This document shows, in pieces, positions 34,355 to 43,429 of a stretch of DNA of 53,921 nt (its first letter is position 1; the number at the start of each line of letters is the position of its first letter). The notes beneath the pieces were generated by a model. It saw nothing but the letters and a program-made list of their open reading frames with translations. It was not told the DNA's origin and did not search any database. The DNA lies in the NCBI GenBank assembly GCA_020354125.1, contig CP070643.1:243555-297475 (forward strand). The letters are read 5' to 3'. The position numbers were made by a program, and so were the translations under genes. Origin of the DNA: Betaproteobacteria bacterium. Its GTDB lineage: Bacteria; Pseudomonadota; Gammaproteobacteria; Burkholderiales; Eutrophovitaceae.

Positions 34355-35107
34355 TTACTCGCTACGATAAACCTGGAACGGGCTGAACGACTGGTTCACC
34401 GGCATCAATTCGATACGATTGATATTCATATGTGGCGGCAGATTGGCGATCCAAAGCAGTGTCTGCGCAATGTCGTCGCCACTCATCGGGTTGGCACCCT
34501 GATACAGCTTGTCGGAAGCTTCCTGATCGCCTTTTGTCCTGACGAGGGTGAACTCGGTTTCGGTCATGCCGGGCTCGTAGCTGGTTACGCGAACCCCGGT
34601 ACCGTGCAGGTCGGATCGCAGCCCGAGTGAGAACTGCGTAACAAAAGCCTTGGTTGCGCCATAAACATTACCACCCGGATACGGATAGCTCGCTGCGACT
34701 GAACTGATGTTGATGATCCCACCTTTGCGTTCGATCAGTGACGGGAGCATCTTGTAAGTCAGTGCCGCCAGCGCCCGGACGTTGGTATCGATCATCGTGT
34801 TCCACTGCTCGAGATCGGCTTGTTGCGCCGGTGCGGTGCCTAGAGCGAGACCGGCGTTATTGATTAATAGATCGACGTTCTTGAACGCGTCCGGCAAGGC
34901 AGACAAGGCTGCATCCATTGCCCCGAGGTCGCGGATGTCGAAGGCCGCCGGATGGACTTTGTCCGCGCCGAGTTCATCGACGAGTTTTTGTAGACGCTCG
35001 GCGCGCCGCCCGGTAGCGATGACGCGCCAGCCGGCCTCGACGAAACGTTGGGCCGATGCTTTTCCGAAGCCGGATGTCGCGCCGGTGATGAGTGCGGTTT
35101 TGAGCAT
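34355..35107 (-). CDS. ydfG: NADP-dependent 3-hydroxy acid dehydrogenase, YdfG-like SDR
   Basis: A 250-residue SDR very like E. coli YdfG: TGATSGFG (8-15), VIATGRRAERLQKLVDELG, NNAGLALG, PYPGGNVYGATKAFV with the Tyr and Lys, and the C-terminal ...MNINRIELMPVNQS. YdfG oxidises 3-hydroxy acids (serine, 3-hydroxyisobutyrate) and reduces malonic semialdehyde. At the end of the glycolate/glyoxylate cluster it may handle a semialdehyde; that is inference. ATG 35107 with GGAGAGAGA upstream, placed in a 16-bp array. Last gene of the run with glcF 83 bp upstream. Confidence 0.9.
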   Translation of the reverse strand: MLKTALITGATSGFGKASAQRFVEAGWRVIATGRRAERLQKLVDELGADKVHPAAFDIRDLGAMDAALSALPDAFKNVDLLINNAGLALGTAPAQQADLEQWNTMIDTNVRALAALTYKMLPSLIERKGGIINISSVAASYPYPGGNVYGATKAFVTQFSLGLRSDLHGTGVRVTSYEPGMTETEFTLVRTKGDQEASDKLYQGANPMSGDDIAQTLLWIANLPPHMNINRIELMPVNQSFSPFQVYRSE

Positions 35108-35112
35108 TGTTC

Positions 35113-35177
35113 TCTCTCCTGTATCGGTTCTATTTGGAATTGGTTCTAATTGGATATCGGTGCTTGTTGGAATTGGT
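35113..35177. repeat. 16-bp tandem array upstream of the ydfG-like gene
   Basis: Four units end in TATCGGT or ATTGGT: 35113-35128 (TCTCTCCTGTATCGGT), 35129-35144 (TCTATTTGGAATTGGT), 35145-35161 (one base longer) and 35162-35177 (GCTTGTTGGAATTGGT). The first unit carries the ribosome site of the SDR gene. The array fills most of the 83-bp gap after glcF. Confidence 0.8.
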
Positions 35178-35190
35178 GTCTGTTAATCGA

Positions 35191-36444
35191 CTATGAGACA
35201 GCTTCTAATCTTTCATCGAGCAACTCGATCCAGTGGCGCACTGGTAACTTCGTACCGCTGCGAATGTGGCTCAGACAGCCGATATTTGCCGTGGCGATTG
35301 CAATCGGTTGGCCCGATTCGAGGGCGGAAACCTTGTTCTTCAACAGCCGCTGCGACAGCGTTTCCTGAAGAATCGAATACGTTCCTGCCGAGCCACAGCA
35401 CAGATGCGAATCGGGTACCTCAGTCAGTTCATAGCCGCACGCGCGCAGTGTCGCTTCTACTTTGCCGCGAATTTGCTGGCCGTGTTGCAGCGAACACGGC
35501 GATTGAAACGCAATGCGCGGCTTGTCGCCAAGCTCCAGCGCCGGTTCAGCGCCGAGTTTTTGCTGAACACGGCCGGATTCGGCACTGATGATTTCACTCA
35601 AGTCGCGTGTCAACTCAGTGACGCGTTCGGCCTTGGCCGCATAGACCGGATCACTGGCGAGCAGATGGCCGTATTCCCTCACCATGGTGGCGCAACCGCT
35701 GGCTGTCATGACAATCGCTTCGGCGCCGTTCTCGATCAGCGGCCACCACGCGTCGATATTGCGACGCATGTGATCGAGCGCATCCTCCTGCTTATTGAGG
35801 TGAAACGTCACTGCGCCGCAGCACCCCGCCGCTGGCGCTCTGAGTAGTGAAATGTCGATACGGTCCAGAACGCGTGCCGCCGCCGCATTGATTTCGGGCG
35901 CGAGAACCGGTTGAACGCAACCGTCGAGAACCAGCATCTTGCGCTCGTGGCTCGATTCGGGCCAGGTTGTATTGCCTTGAGCCGAAGTGGGCACTTTGCG
36001 GCGCAGTGACTCAGGTAATAGAGGCCGCACCGTTTGCCCGATTCGCACCAGCGGCTTGAAAGCGCTCTGATTCGGAACAATTGCATTCAGGGCATTGCGT
36101 TTCGCCGAGTCGACGACCGAGCGCTTTACATGCTTATCGACGATGCCGCGGCCGATATCGACCAGTCGCCCATAGCGCACACCGGAAGGGCAGGTCGATT
36201 CACAGGAACGACAGGTCAGGCAGCGATCCAGGTGCAGCTGCGTCTTGGCGCTGACCTCATTGCCTTCGAGCACTTCCTTGATCAGGTATATCCTTCCGCG
36301 CGGACTGTCCAGTTCGTCACCGAGTAGCTGATAAGTAGGGCAGGTAGCCGTGCAAAAACCGCAGTGAACACAGGCGCGCAAAATTTCGTTGGCTTCCTTG
36401 CCTTCCGGTGTATTGCGAATCGATTCGGCCAGATTGGTTTTCAT
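35191..36444 (-). CDS. glcF: Glycolate oxidase iron-sulfur subunit
   Basis: A 417-residue subunit of glycolate dehydrogenase. Two ferredoxin-like 4Fe-4S motifs are visible: CVHCGFCTATCPTY near residue 26 and CLTCRSCESTCPSG near residue 76. Two CCG-type cysteine domains follow, AGCCGAVTFHL and LCCGSAGTYSIL. GlcF accepts electrons from the flavin subunits. Four bases typify its start: ATG 36444 is 41 bp after glcE. The C-terminus ends 83 bp before the ydfG-like gene. Complete and ordinary for the family. Confidence 0.95.
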   Translation of the reverse strand: MKTNLAESIRNTPEGKEANEILRACVHCGFCTATCPTYQLLGDELDSPRGRIYLIKEVLEGNEVSAKTQLHLDRCLTCRSCESTCPSGVRYGRLVDIGRGIVDKHVKRSVVDSAKRNALNAIVPNQSAFKPLVRIGQTVRPLLPESLRRKVPTSAQGNTTWPESSHERKMLVLDGCVQPVLAPEINAAAARVLDRIDISLLRAPAAGCCGAVTFHLNKQEDALDHMRRNIDAWWPLIENGAEAIVMTASGCATMVREYGHLLASDPVYAAKAERVTELTRDLSEIISAESGRVQQKLGAEPALELGDKPRIAFQSPCSLQHGQQIRGKVEATLRACGYELTEVPDSHLCCGSAGTYSILQETLSQRLLKNKVSALESGQPIAIATANIGCLSHIRSGTKLPVRHWIELLDERLEAVS

Positions 36445-36485
36445 CGGTTTGATCAGAAATTGATTTGTTCGGAACCCAGTCTGAC

Positions 36486-37535
36486 TCAGAACTCGGCGTG
36501 TAGCCGATGCGGACCGAAAAGCCCCTCCGGATCGAGCGCCTGCTTGATTTTTTTCTGCAAAGCCATCATCGCAGGTGACAGGTACTGTATTGCCTTTGGC
36601 CTGGTCTGCGCCCGAAACAATGTGGCGTAGCCACCCGCCTTACTCGCTACCGCTTGCCTGTTTTCGAGATCACCTTCGCCGGAAATCCAGCGCAAGCTGC
36701 CATTCCATTCGATCAATGTCGGCCCGAGCGTCAACGGTGCAGCGGTCGATTTCATTGACAGCCGCCACAGCGTGCCCGGGTTGGAGAAGAAAGGATGAGT
36801 TTGTTCGCGAACCGACTGCCAGAACGTTTTGCCATCAATCGTTTCACCGCCTAGCTGCTTGCGTGCCGCGGAAACTGCCGATGCAGCACCGGAAAGGCGA
36901 ATGTACAGACTGTTGTCCGTAAAGCAGGTTGCAGAAAGCGGCAGCGGCTGACCGGCGCAACGGTTCATGGTCTCGATCGCCGCTGTTTCATTCATTTCCA
37001 GGCGCAGAGTTCGTTCGTCGTCAGGAATGGGCAGAACTTTCACCGAAACCTCGAGGATCAGTCCGAGTGTGCCGAACGAGCCGGTCAGTAAACGTGAGAC
37101 GTCGTAGCCGGCAACGTTCTTCATTACCTGACCACCGAACTGCAGGTCTTCACCTGCGGCGTTCAATGACCGCACACCGAGCACGAAATCGCGCACCGCT
37201 CCGTGATAGGCTCGCCGCGGCCCGGAAAACCCCGACGCGATGCAACCGCCGAACGTGGCGTCCGGACCAAAGTGTGGCGGCTCGAAAGGCAACATCTGGC
37301 CTTTCTCCGCGAGTGCCGCTTCGACTTCTCGCAGTGGTGTTCCGGCCCGCGCCGTGAACACCAGTTCGGTTGGTTCGTAATCGACGATGCCGCTGTAGCC
37401 TCGGGTATCGAGTACGTCGCCTTCGAGCTTCACGCCATAGAAGTCTTTCGAGCCGCTGCCGCGAATGCGCAACGGGGCTTTGTTGGCGGCAGCCGAACGA
37501 ATCTTTTCCTGGAATTGTTGCAAAGGATCTGACAA
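36486..37535 (-). CDS. glcE: Glycolate oxidase FAD-binding subunit
   Basis: A 349-residue flavin subunit of glycolate oxidase. The FAD_binding_4 (PCMH) region shows PLRIRGSGSKDFYG, FTARAGTPLREVEAALAEKG, PDATFGGCIASGFSGP and GGQVMKNVAGYDVSRLLTG. It pairs with GlcD and GlcF to oxidise glycolate to glyoxylate. It lies 224 bp after glcD, an unusually wide gap for this operon, in which I see only a 7-bp perfect hairpin (37592-37609) and no gene. Good family match. Confidence 0.95.
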   Translation of the reverse strand: MSDPLQQFQEKIRSAAANKAPLRIRGSGSKDFYGVKLEGDVLDTRGYSGIVDYEPTELVFTARAGTPLREVEAALAEKGQMLPFEPPHFGPDATFGGCIASGFSGPRRAYHGAVRDFVLGVRSLNAAGEDLQFGGQVMKNVAGYDVSRLLTGSFGTLGLILEVSVKVLPIPDDERTLRLEMNETAAIETMNRCAGQPLPLSATCFTDNSLYIRLSGAASAVSAARKQLGGETIDGKTFWQSVREQTHPFFSNPGTLWRLSMKSTAAPLTLGPTLIEWNGSLRWISGEGDLENRQAVASKAGGYATLFRAQTRPKAIQYLSPAMMALQKKIKQALDPEGLFGPHRLHAEF

Positions 37536-37759
37536 AGTTAACTCGCCAACTAAACGCTTCAGTCAGGCAGCGTTGCAGACAGACCCACTGAGACAGGGGC
37601 ATCCCTGTCGGGGCGTAACTGTCGTGAAGCCATGTTTACTGTCGCCGTTCATCAACTGCTGTAGCGCGACTCGCGTTGTCGCCCTCTTGTTGTTCTTGCT
37701 TGTGTATAGCCAGGCCCGGACTAAACGTGTAAATCAAGCGTGCGAACGGAGCCGGACAC
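37536..37759. promoter_or_regulatory. Wide glcD-glcE gap with a hairpin
   Basis: The 224-bp gap within an operon whose other gaps are mostly below 100 bp holds no clear gene. GACAGGG and CCCTGTC (37592-37598, 37603-37609) form a perfect hairpin with a 4-base loop. It could be a processing or attenuation site, or a separate promoter for glcEF could lie here. Confidence 0.35.
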
Positions 37760-39259
37760 TCAAAATCGTGGCAAGTCTGGGAACTTCTCCTCGCCGCGGT
37801 GGACATGCATTGCGCCGAATTCGGCGCAGCGTTGCAGCGTCGGCACTGCTTTGCCCGGATTGAGCAATCCATGCTCATCGAATGCATGCTTGATCGAATG
37901 AAATGTATTCAACTCCGGTGTGCGGAACTGAACGCACATCTGATTGATCTTTTCGATGCCGACGCCGTGTTCTCCGGTAATCGTGCCGCCGACTTCAACG
38001 CATAGTTCGAGGATCGCCGCACCATATTGCTCGGCACGATGCAACTGGTCATCGTCATTCGCGTCAAACATGACCAGTGGGTGAAGGTTTCCGTCGCCAG
38101 CATGAAATACATTGGCGCATTGCAAGTTGAACGTGTCCTGCATCTCGCCGATCCGCTTCAGCACATTGGCAAGCTGCTTGCGCGGAATGGTACCGTCGAG
38201 GCAGAAATAGTCCGGAAGAATCCGGCCTACCGCCGGAAACGCGGACTTTCTGCCCGCCCATAGCTTCAAGCGCTCAGCTTCGTTCTGGGAAACCCGAATC
38301 TGGGTTGCGCCAGCCGCTTTCAATACCTCGGTGATCCGCGCAATCTCGCTCTCGACTTCTTCTTCGGAGCCGTCGGATTCGCACAGCAGGATAGCTTCTG
38401 CATCCAGCGGGTAACCAGCGCCAATGAATTGTTCGACCGCACCGGTTGCTTTCTTGTCCATCATTTCCAGACCCGCTGGGATAATGCGCGCGGCAATGAT
38501 ATCGGCCACCGCTTGACCGGCCTTGCCAACATCATCGAAAGCAGCAAGGACGACCTGCGCCTTGACCGGGCTCGGCAGTAGCTTGACGGTGATCTCGGTA
38601 ACGACCCCCAGTAATCCTTCGGATCCTGTGATCAGTGCGAGCAGATCGTAGCCTGGCGCATCGAGTCCATCGCCGCCGATTTCCAGCAACTCGCCATCGA
38701 TGGTGACGAAACGCACCTTCATGATGTTGTTCACGGTTAGCCCGTACTTCAAGCAATGCACGCCGCCGGAGTTTTCAGCGACGTTGCCGCCGATAGAACA
38801 GGCAATCTGGCTCGACGGGTCTGGCGCATAGTACAAACCATACTGCGCGGCGGCTTCCGAGATGGCTGCGTTTCGCACTCCCGGCTGCACCCGCGCCATA
38901 CGCGCCACCGGATCGATTTCCAGGATGCGTTTCAACTTGGACAAGCCGAGCAACAGACCGTGTTCATAGGGCAGTGCACCGCCCGACAGACCGGTGCCCG
39001 CGCCGCGGAATACCACTGGCACGCGGCCCTCGTGGCAGATCTTCAGAACGGCACGAATCTGATCTTCGGTTTCGGGTAACGCGACTGCCAGCGGCAGCTT
39101 GCGATAGGCGCTCAGCCCATCACACTCGTACGGTTTGAGTTCTTCTTCGTCGTACAGCAGGGATTCAGCGGGCAATACAGCCGACACACGCCGGACCAGC
39201 TCAGCCTTCGATATGACCGGCTTGATGGTCTCAGAAGGAAAGTGTTCGGGTTTGCCCAT
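37760..39259 (-). CDS. glcD: Glycolate oxidase subunit GlcD
   Basis: A 499-residue FAD-linked oxidase. PCMH-type motifs are PVVFRGAGTGLSGGALPYEHG, RVQPGVRNAAISEAAAQYG, SIGGNVAENSGGVHCLKYG and TGSEGLLGVVTEITVKLLP. The C-terminal FAD-oxidase domain shows CANVFHAGDGNLHPLVMFD and TGEHGVGIEK. With GlcE and GlcF it converts glycolate to glyoxylate. The ATG 39259 lies 29 bp after the glycerate kinase gene, within a weak 16-bp repeat pair (39260-39291). Complete and of normal size. Confidence 0.96.
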   Translation of the reverse strand: MGKPEHFPSETIKPVISKAELVRRVSAVLPAESLLYDEEELKPYECDGLSAYRKLPLAVALPETEDQIRAVLKICHEGRVPVVFRGAGTGLSGGALPYEHGLLLGLSKLKRILEIDPVARMARVQPGVRNAAISEAAAQYGLYYAPDPSSQIACSIGGNVAENSGGVHCLKYGLTVNNIMKVRFVTIDGELLEIGGDGLDAPGYDLLALITGSEGLLGVVTEITVKLLPSPVKAQVVLAAFDDVGKAGQAVADIIAARIIPAGLEMMDKKATGAVEQFIGAGYPLDAEAILLCESDGSEEEVESEIARITEVLKAAGATQIRVSQNEAERLKLWAGRKSAFPAVGRILPDYFCLDGTIPRKQLANVLKRIGEMQDTFNLQCANVFHAGDGNLHPLVMFDANDDDQLHRAEQYGAAILELCVEVGGTITGEHGVGIEKINQMCVQFRTPELNTFHSIKHAFDEHGLLNPGKAVPTLQRCAEFGAMHVHRGEEKFPDLPRF

Positions 39260-39288
39260 AATCGCTTCGTGTCTGAACTATCTCGTGT

Positions 39289-40557
39289 TTATTGTGCGGT
39301 GATCAGTATCGCGCGGAAATCGTTGACGTTGGTCATGGTTGGCCCGGTGATGACCAAATCGCCCAGACTGCTGAAAAAACTGTAGCCGTCATTATCGGCA
39401 AGCATCCTTTTCGCGTCCATCCCCATGGCGTTGGCGCGCATCAGTGAATCCGGTGTGACGATTGCCCCGGCGTTATTCTCGGTGCCGTCGATACCGTCGG
39501 TGTCACCGGCGAACGCCCACACGCGATCAGCGCCTTCCAGGGCGACAGCGAGTGCGAGCAGGAATTCCGCGTTGCGGCCACCGCGGCCATTACCGCGCAC
39601 CGTGACGGTGGTCTCGCCGCCTGAGAGCAGGACGCAAGGAGCCGGCAGTGGCTGGCCATGGCGCAGCACCTGGCGCGCGATGCCGGCATGCACCAAAGCA
39701 ACTTCGCTTGCCTCGCCTTCAATTGCGTCACCGAGAATGATCGGCGCAATACCGAAACCTTGTGCTATGGCGGCGGCCGCCTCGAGTGAGATTTGCGGTG
39801 TTGCAATCATGTGCAGTTCGTTGCCTTCGAGCCGCTTGTCACCTGGTTTCGGTGTTTCCTGATTGGCGGCACGCAGATGCTCCATGACGCTGGCAGGCTC
39901 GCTGATTTCGTACTTCTCCAGAATCGCGAGTGCCTCAGCAAAAGTGGTCGGGTCTGCCACCGTTGGCCCCGATGCAATGACAGCGGGGTCGTCGCCGGGG
40001 ATGTCCGAGATAGCGAGCGTGACGACTTTGGCCGGCGCGGCGGCAGCCGCCAGGCGGCCGCCCTTGACTGCGGAAATGTGTTTGCGCACACAGTTCATCT
40101 CGGCAATGTTTGCTCCACTGGTGAGCAATTGCGCGTTGATCCGCTGTTTGTCCTCGAGCGTGATCCCGTCCGCCGGCAGGGTCATCAGCGCTGAGCCGCC
40201 GCCTGATACGAGGAACAGCACCATGTCGTCAGCGGACAGGTCCCGCACCATCGCCAGCATACGCCTGGCTGCATCGAGGCCGGCCGCATCAGGTACCGGA
40301 TGTGCTGCCTCGACGACCTCAATGCGTTGCGTGGCTACGTGATGGCCATAACGCGTGACAACGAGCCCCTGCAGCCGTTCATGCCAATGTGTTTCCACCG
40401 CGCGTGCCATTGCCGCCGCTGCTTTGCCGCAGCCAATGACGATGGTGCGGCCTTTTGGTGGCTCCGGCAGAAAGCGCTGTATCGATCGCTCGGGTAACGC
40501 AGATGCAACGGCGGCGTCGAACAGCTGACGGAGCAGGGCGTGTGGATCGGGCGTCAT
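39289..40557 (-). CDS. gckA: Glycerate 2-kinase (GckA/TtuD type, MOFRL domain)
   Basis: A 422-residue glycerate kinase of the bacterial class with a C-terminal MOFRL domain. N-terminal motifs include GRTIVIGCGKAAAAMARAVE and FLVSGGGSALMTLPADGI; the MOFRL part has CVLLSGGETTVTVRGNGRGG and VWAFAGDTDGIDGTE. It phosphorylates D-glycerate, most such enzymes giving 2-phosphoglycerate. It follows the tartronate semialdehyde reductase gene, whose product is its substrate. The start ATG 40557 lies behind two short start-to-stop units in a 15-bp array. The assignment is solid; the position of the phosphate is from the family. Confidence 0.93.
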   Translation of the reverse strand: MTPDPHALLRQLFDAAVASALPERSIQRFLPEPPKGRTIVIGCGKAAAAMARAVETHWHERLQGLVVTRYGHHVATQRIEVVEAAHPVPDAAGLDAARRMLAMVRDLSADDMVLFLVSGGGSALMTLPADGITLEDKQRINAQLLTSGANIAEMNCVRKHISAVKGGRLAAAAAPAKVVTLAISDIPGDDPAVIASGPTVADPTTFAEALAILEKYEISEPASVMEHLRAANQETPKPGDKRLEGNELHMIATPQISLEAAAAIAQGFGIAPIILGDAIEGEASEVALVHAGIARQVLRHGQPLPAPCVLLSGGETTVTVRGNGRGGRNAEFLLALAVALEGADRVWAFAGDTDGIDGTENNAGAIVTPDSLMRANAMGMDAKRMLADNDGYSFFSSLGDLVITGPTMTNVNDFRAILITAQ

Positions 40558-40587
40558 CTAACTGCGTGTCACTTAACTGCGTATCAT
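40558..40587 (-). repeat. 15-bp start-codon array before glycerate kinase
   Basis: On the minus strand ATGATACGCAGTTAA (40587-40573) and GTGACACGCAGTTAG (40572-40558) precede the real start ATGACGCCC (40557). The two units match at 12 of 15 bases, and each is a start, three codons, then an in-frame stop. The first unit overlaps the glxR stop (ATGA). The kinase start sits directly after the second unit. Confidence 0.88.
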
Positions 40588-41465
40588 TCTGCAACGGGGT
40601 GATTGGCGAGCGTTTCCAGTGCCTTGACCATGGCGGAATGATCCCACTTGGCACCGCCATGTGCCTGGCAGGCATTGAACAATTCCTGGGCGGTCGCAGT
40701 GTTGGGCAAGCTCATACCGAGGCCGCGCGCGGTCGACAGCGCCAGGTTAAGGTCCTTCTGGTGCAACTCGATTCGAAAACCCGGATCAAAGGTCCGCTTG
40801 ATCATCCGCTCGCCATGAATTTCGAGAATCTTCGACGAGGCGAAGCCACCCATCAAGGCCTGCCGGACTTTGGCCGGATCGACGCCCGCCTTCGAGGCGA
40901 GCAGCAGCGCTTCACCCACTGCTTCGATGTTCAGCGCAACAACAATCTGGTTGGCGACCTTGCATACCTGGCCGGCGCCGATGTCGCCGACATGGGTGAT
41001 GTTCTTGCCCATCATTTCGAAAAGCGGTTTGACTTTTTCGAAAGTGTCCTCGGTGGCACCGACCATGATGGTCAGGGCCGCGTTCTTGGCGCCAACTTCG
41101 CCGCCTGATACCGGCGCATCGACGTAATCTCCGCCCAGTTTCTTGACACGATCTGCGAATTCCCGCGTCGCTATCGGCGAAATCGAACTCATATCGATGA
41201 CGATGTTGCCAGCCGACAGGCCGGCGGCGACGCCGTTTTCGCCGAACAGCACTTTCTCGACATCGGGTGTGTCCGGCACCATGGTGATGATCACTTCCGA
41301 GTGGCTTGCGACATCTGCAGCCGAATCGCAGGCAATACCACCGGCTTGCGTCAACTCATCAGGCACGCCGCTACGCGACTGCAGATACAGCGTGTGTCCG
41401 CCATTGAGCAGGTGTCCTGCCATGGGTTTGCCCATGATTCCCAGTCCGATGAATCCGATGTTCAC
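40584..41465 (-). CDS. glxR: Tartronate semialdehyde reductase (2-hydroxy-3-oxopropionate reductase)
   Basis: A 293-residue 3-hydroxyacid dehydrogenase-family reductase. The NAD(P) loop is MNIGFIGLGIMGKPMAGHLL; the substrate motif is VDAPVSGGEVGAKNAALTIM, and the catalytic Lys is in GAGQVCKVANQIVVALN. It reduces tartronate semialdehyde to D-glycerate. The gene is between hyi (146 bp upstream) and the glycerate kinase gene (26 bp downstream), which fits this role better than 3-hydroxyisobutyrate dehydrogenase. The stop codon is shared with a repeat unit. Complete. Confidence 0.93.
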   Translation of the reverse strand: MNIGFIGLGIMGKPMAGHLLNGGHTLYLQSRSGVPDELTQAGGIACDSAADVASHSEVIITMVPDTPDVEKVLFGENGVAAGLSAGNIVIDMSSISPIATREFADRVKKLGGDYVDAPVSGGEVGAKNAALTIMVGATEDTFEKVKPLFEMMGKNITHVGDIGAGQVCKVANQIVVALNIEAVGEALLLASKAGVDPAKVRQALMGGFASSKILEIHGERMIKRTFDPGFRIELHQKDLNLALSTARGLGMSLPNTATAQELFNACQAHGGAKWDHSAMVKALETLANHPVAE

Positions 41466-41611
41466 GTGAGACTCCCTTAATGAATGTTGCTAAAACATAT
41501 CCGGAAGTAGAGCCAAAGCGAGGTGCCGTATCGCTCTGTCGTTTCGCCTTTGCTACCCGGCTTGATGCTGCTGCCCGTTGTGGCTCTACCCCGGACTTGT
41601 GTCGCGAAAGA

Positions 41612-42388
<777 letters not shown>

Positions 42389-42539
42389 TGGCGTCCTCGC
42401 AGGTCTGAAGGGGCTGGCAAGACGTTCCTCGAAGCTGGTGCGTCCGACCCGGAAATCGAGGTCGCATTATAAACGGCCCGGCCGGAACCGATCGCTGTGG
42501 ACCGTATAATGCCGGTTCCCAACGACCCGACCCACGCTC

Positions 42540-43382
42540 ATGAAATTCACAGGAACCGATAGTTACGTTGCCAGCGACGATTTGATGATGGCGGTCAACG
42601 CCGCCGTCACTCTGGAAAGGCCACTGCTAATCAAGGGTGAACCCGGCACCGGCAAGACCATGCTCGCTGTCGAAGTTGCCAAATCACTCGATCGGCCGCT
42701 TGTCCAGTGGCACATCAAGTCCACGTCCAAAGCCCAGCAAGGCCTCTACGAGTACGACGCCGTGTCACGGCTACGCGACTCACAGCTTGGCGAGGAAAAA
42801 GTCCACGATATTGGCAACTATATTGTGCGCGGACCGTTGTGGGAGGCATTCGAATCCGACACACCTGCGGTTGTGCTGATCGACGAGGTCGACAAGGCCG
42901 ATATTGAGTTTCCGAATGACCTGCTACGCGAATTGGATCGCATGGAGTTTTACGTCTATGAGACGCAAAAGCTGGTCAGCGCAAAGCACCGGCCGGTGAT
43001 CATTATCACCAGCAACAACGAAAAGGAGCTGCCGGACGCGTTCCTGCGCCGCTGTTTTTTCCACTACATACGGTTCCCGGACAAGGACACCATGACGCAG
43101 ATCGTCGACGTGCACTATCCCGGTGTGAAGAAAATGCTGCTACGCGAGGCGCTCGAAGTGTTCTTCGAGATTCGCGAAGTGCCGGGGTTGAAGAAAAAAC
43201 CGTCGACTTCGGAGCTGCTCGACTGGCTGAAGCTGCTGATGGCTGAAGATATTTCGCCAGATGCGTTACGTTCACAGGACGAGCGCAAGATCATTCCGCC
43301 GCTGGCCGGCGCGTTGCTCAAAAACGAACAGGATGTGCACTTATTCGAGCGACTGGTATTCATGTCGCGGCGGGCACGTTAG
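42540..43382 (+). CDS. MoxR-like AAA ATPase (CoxD type)
   Basis: A 280-residue AAA ATPase. Walker A is GEPGTGKTMLA (about 33-43), Walker B is VVLIDEVDKADIEF and sensor 1 is IIITSNNEKELPDAFLRRC. It starts with the family N-terminus FTGTDSYVASDDLMMAVN, used in CoxD/MoxR chaperones. These work with a VWA protein to insert or activate metal cofactors or complexes; the next gene encodes one. No carbon monoxide dehydrogenase genes are nearby, so the client is unknown. ATG at 42540; the downstream gene begins 47 bp later. Confidence 0.93.
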   Translation: MKFTGTDSYVASDDLMMAVNAAVTLERPLLIKGEPGTGKTMLAVEVAKSLDRPLVQWHIKSTSKAQQGLYEYDAVSRLRDSQLGEEKVHDIGNYIVRGPLWEAFESDTPAVVLIDEVDKADIEFPNDLLRELDRMEFYVYETQKLVSAKHRPVIIITSNNEKELPDAFLRRCFFHYIRFPDKDTMTQIVDVHYPGVKKMLLREALEVFFEIREVPGLKKKPSTSELLDWLKLLMAEDISPDALRSQDERKIIPPLAGALLKNEQDVHLFERLVFMSRRAR

Positions 43383-43429
43383 GCGCGACCGCGGTCGAGG
43401 CAGGCGTATTCGCTGCTTGCTGCTAAATC

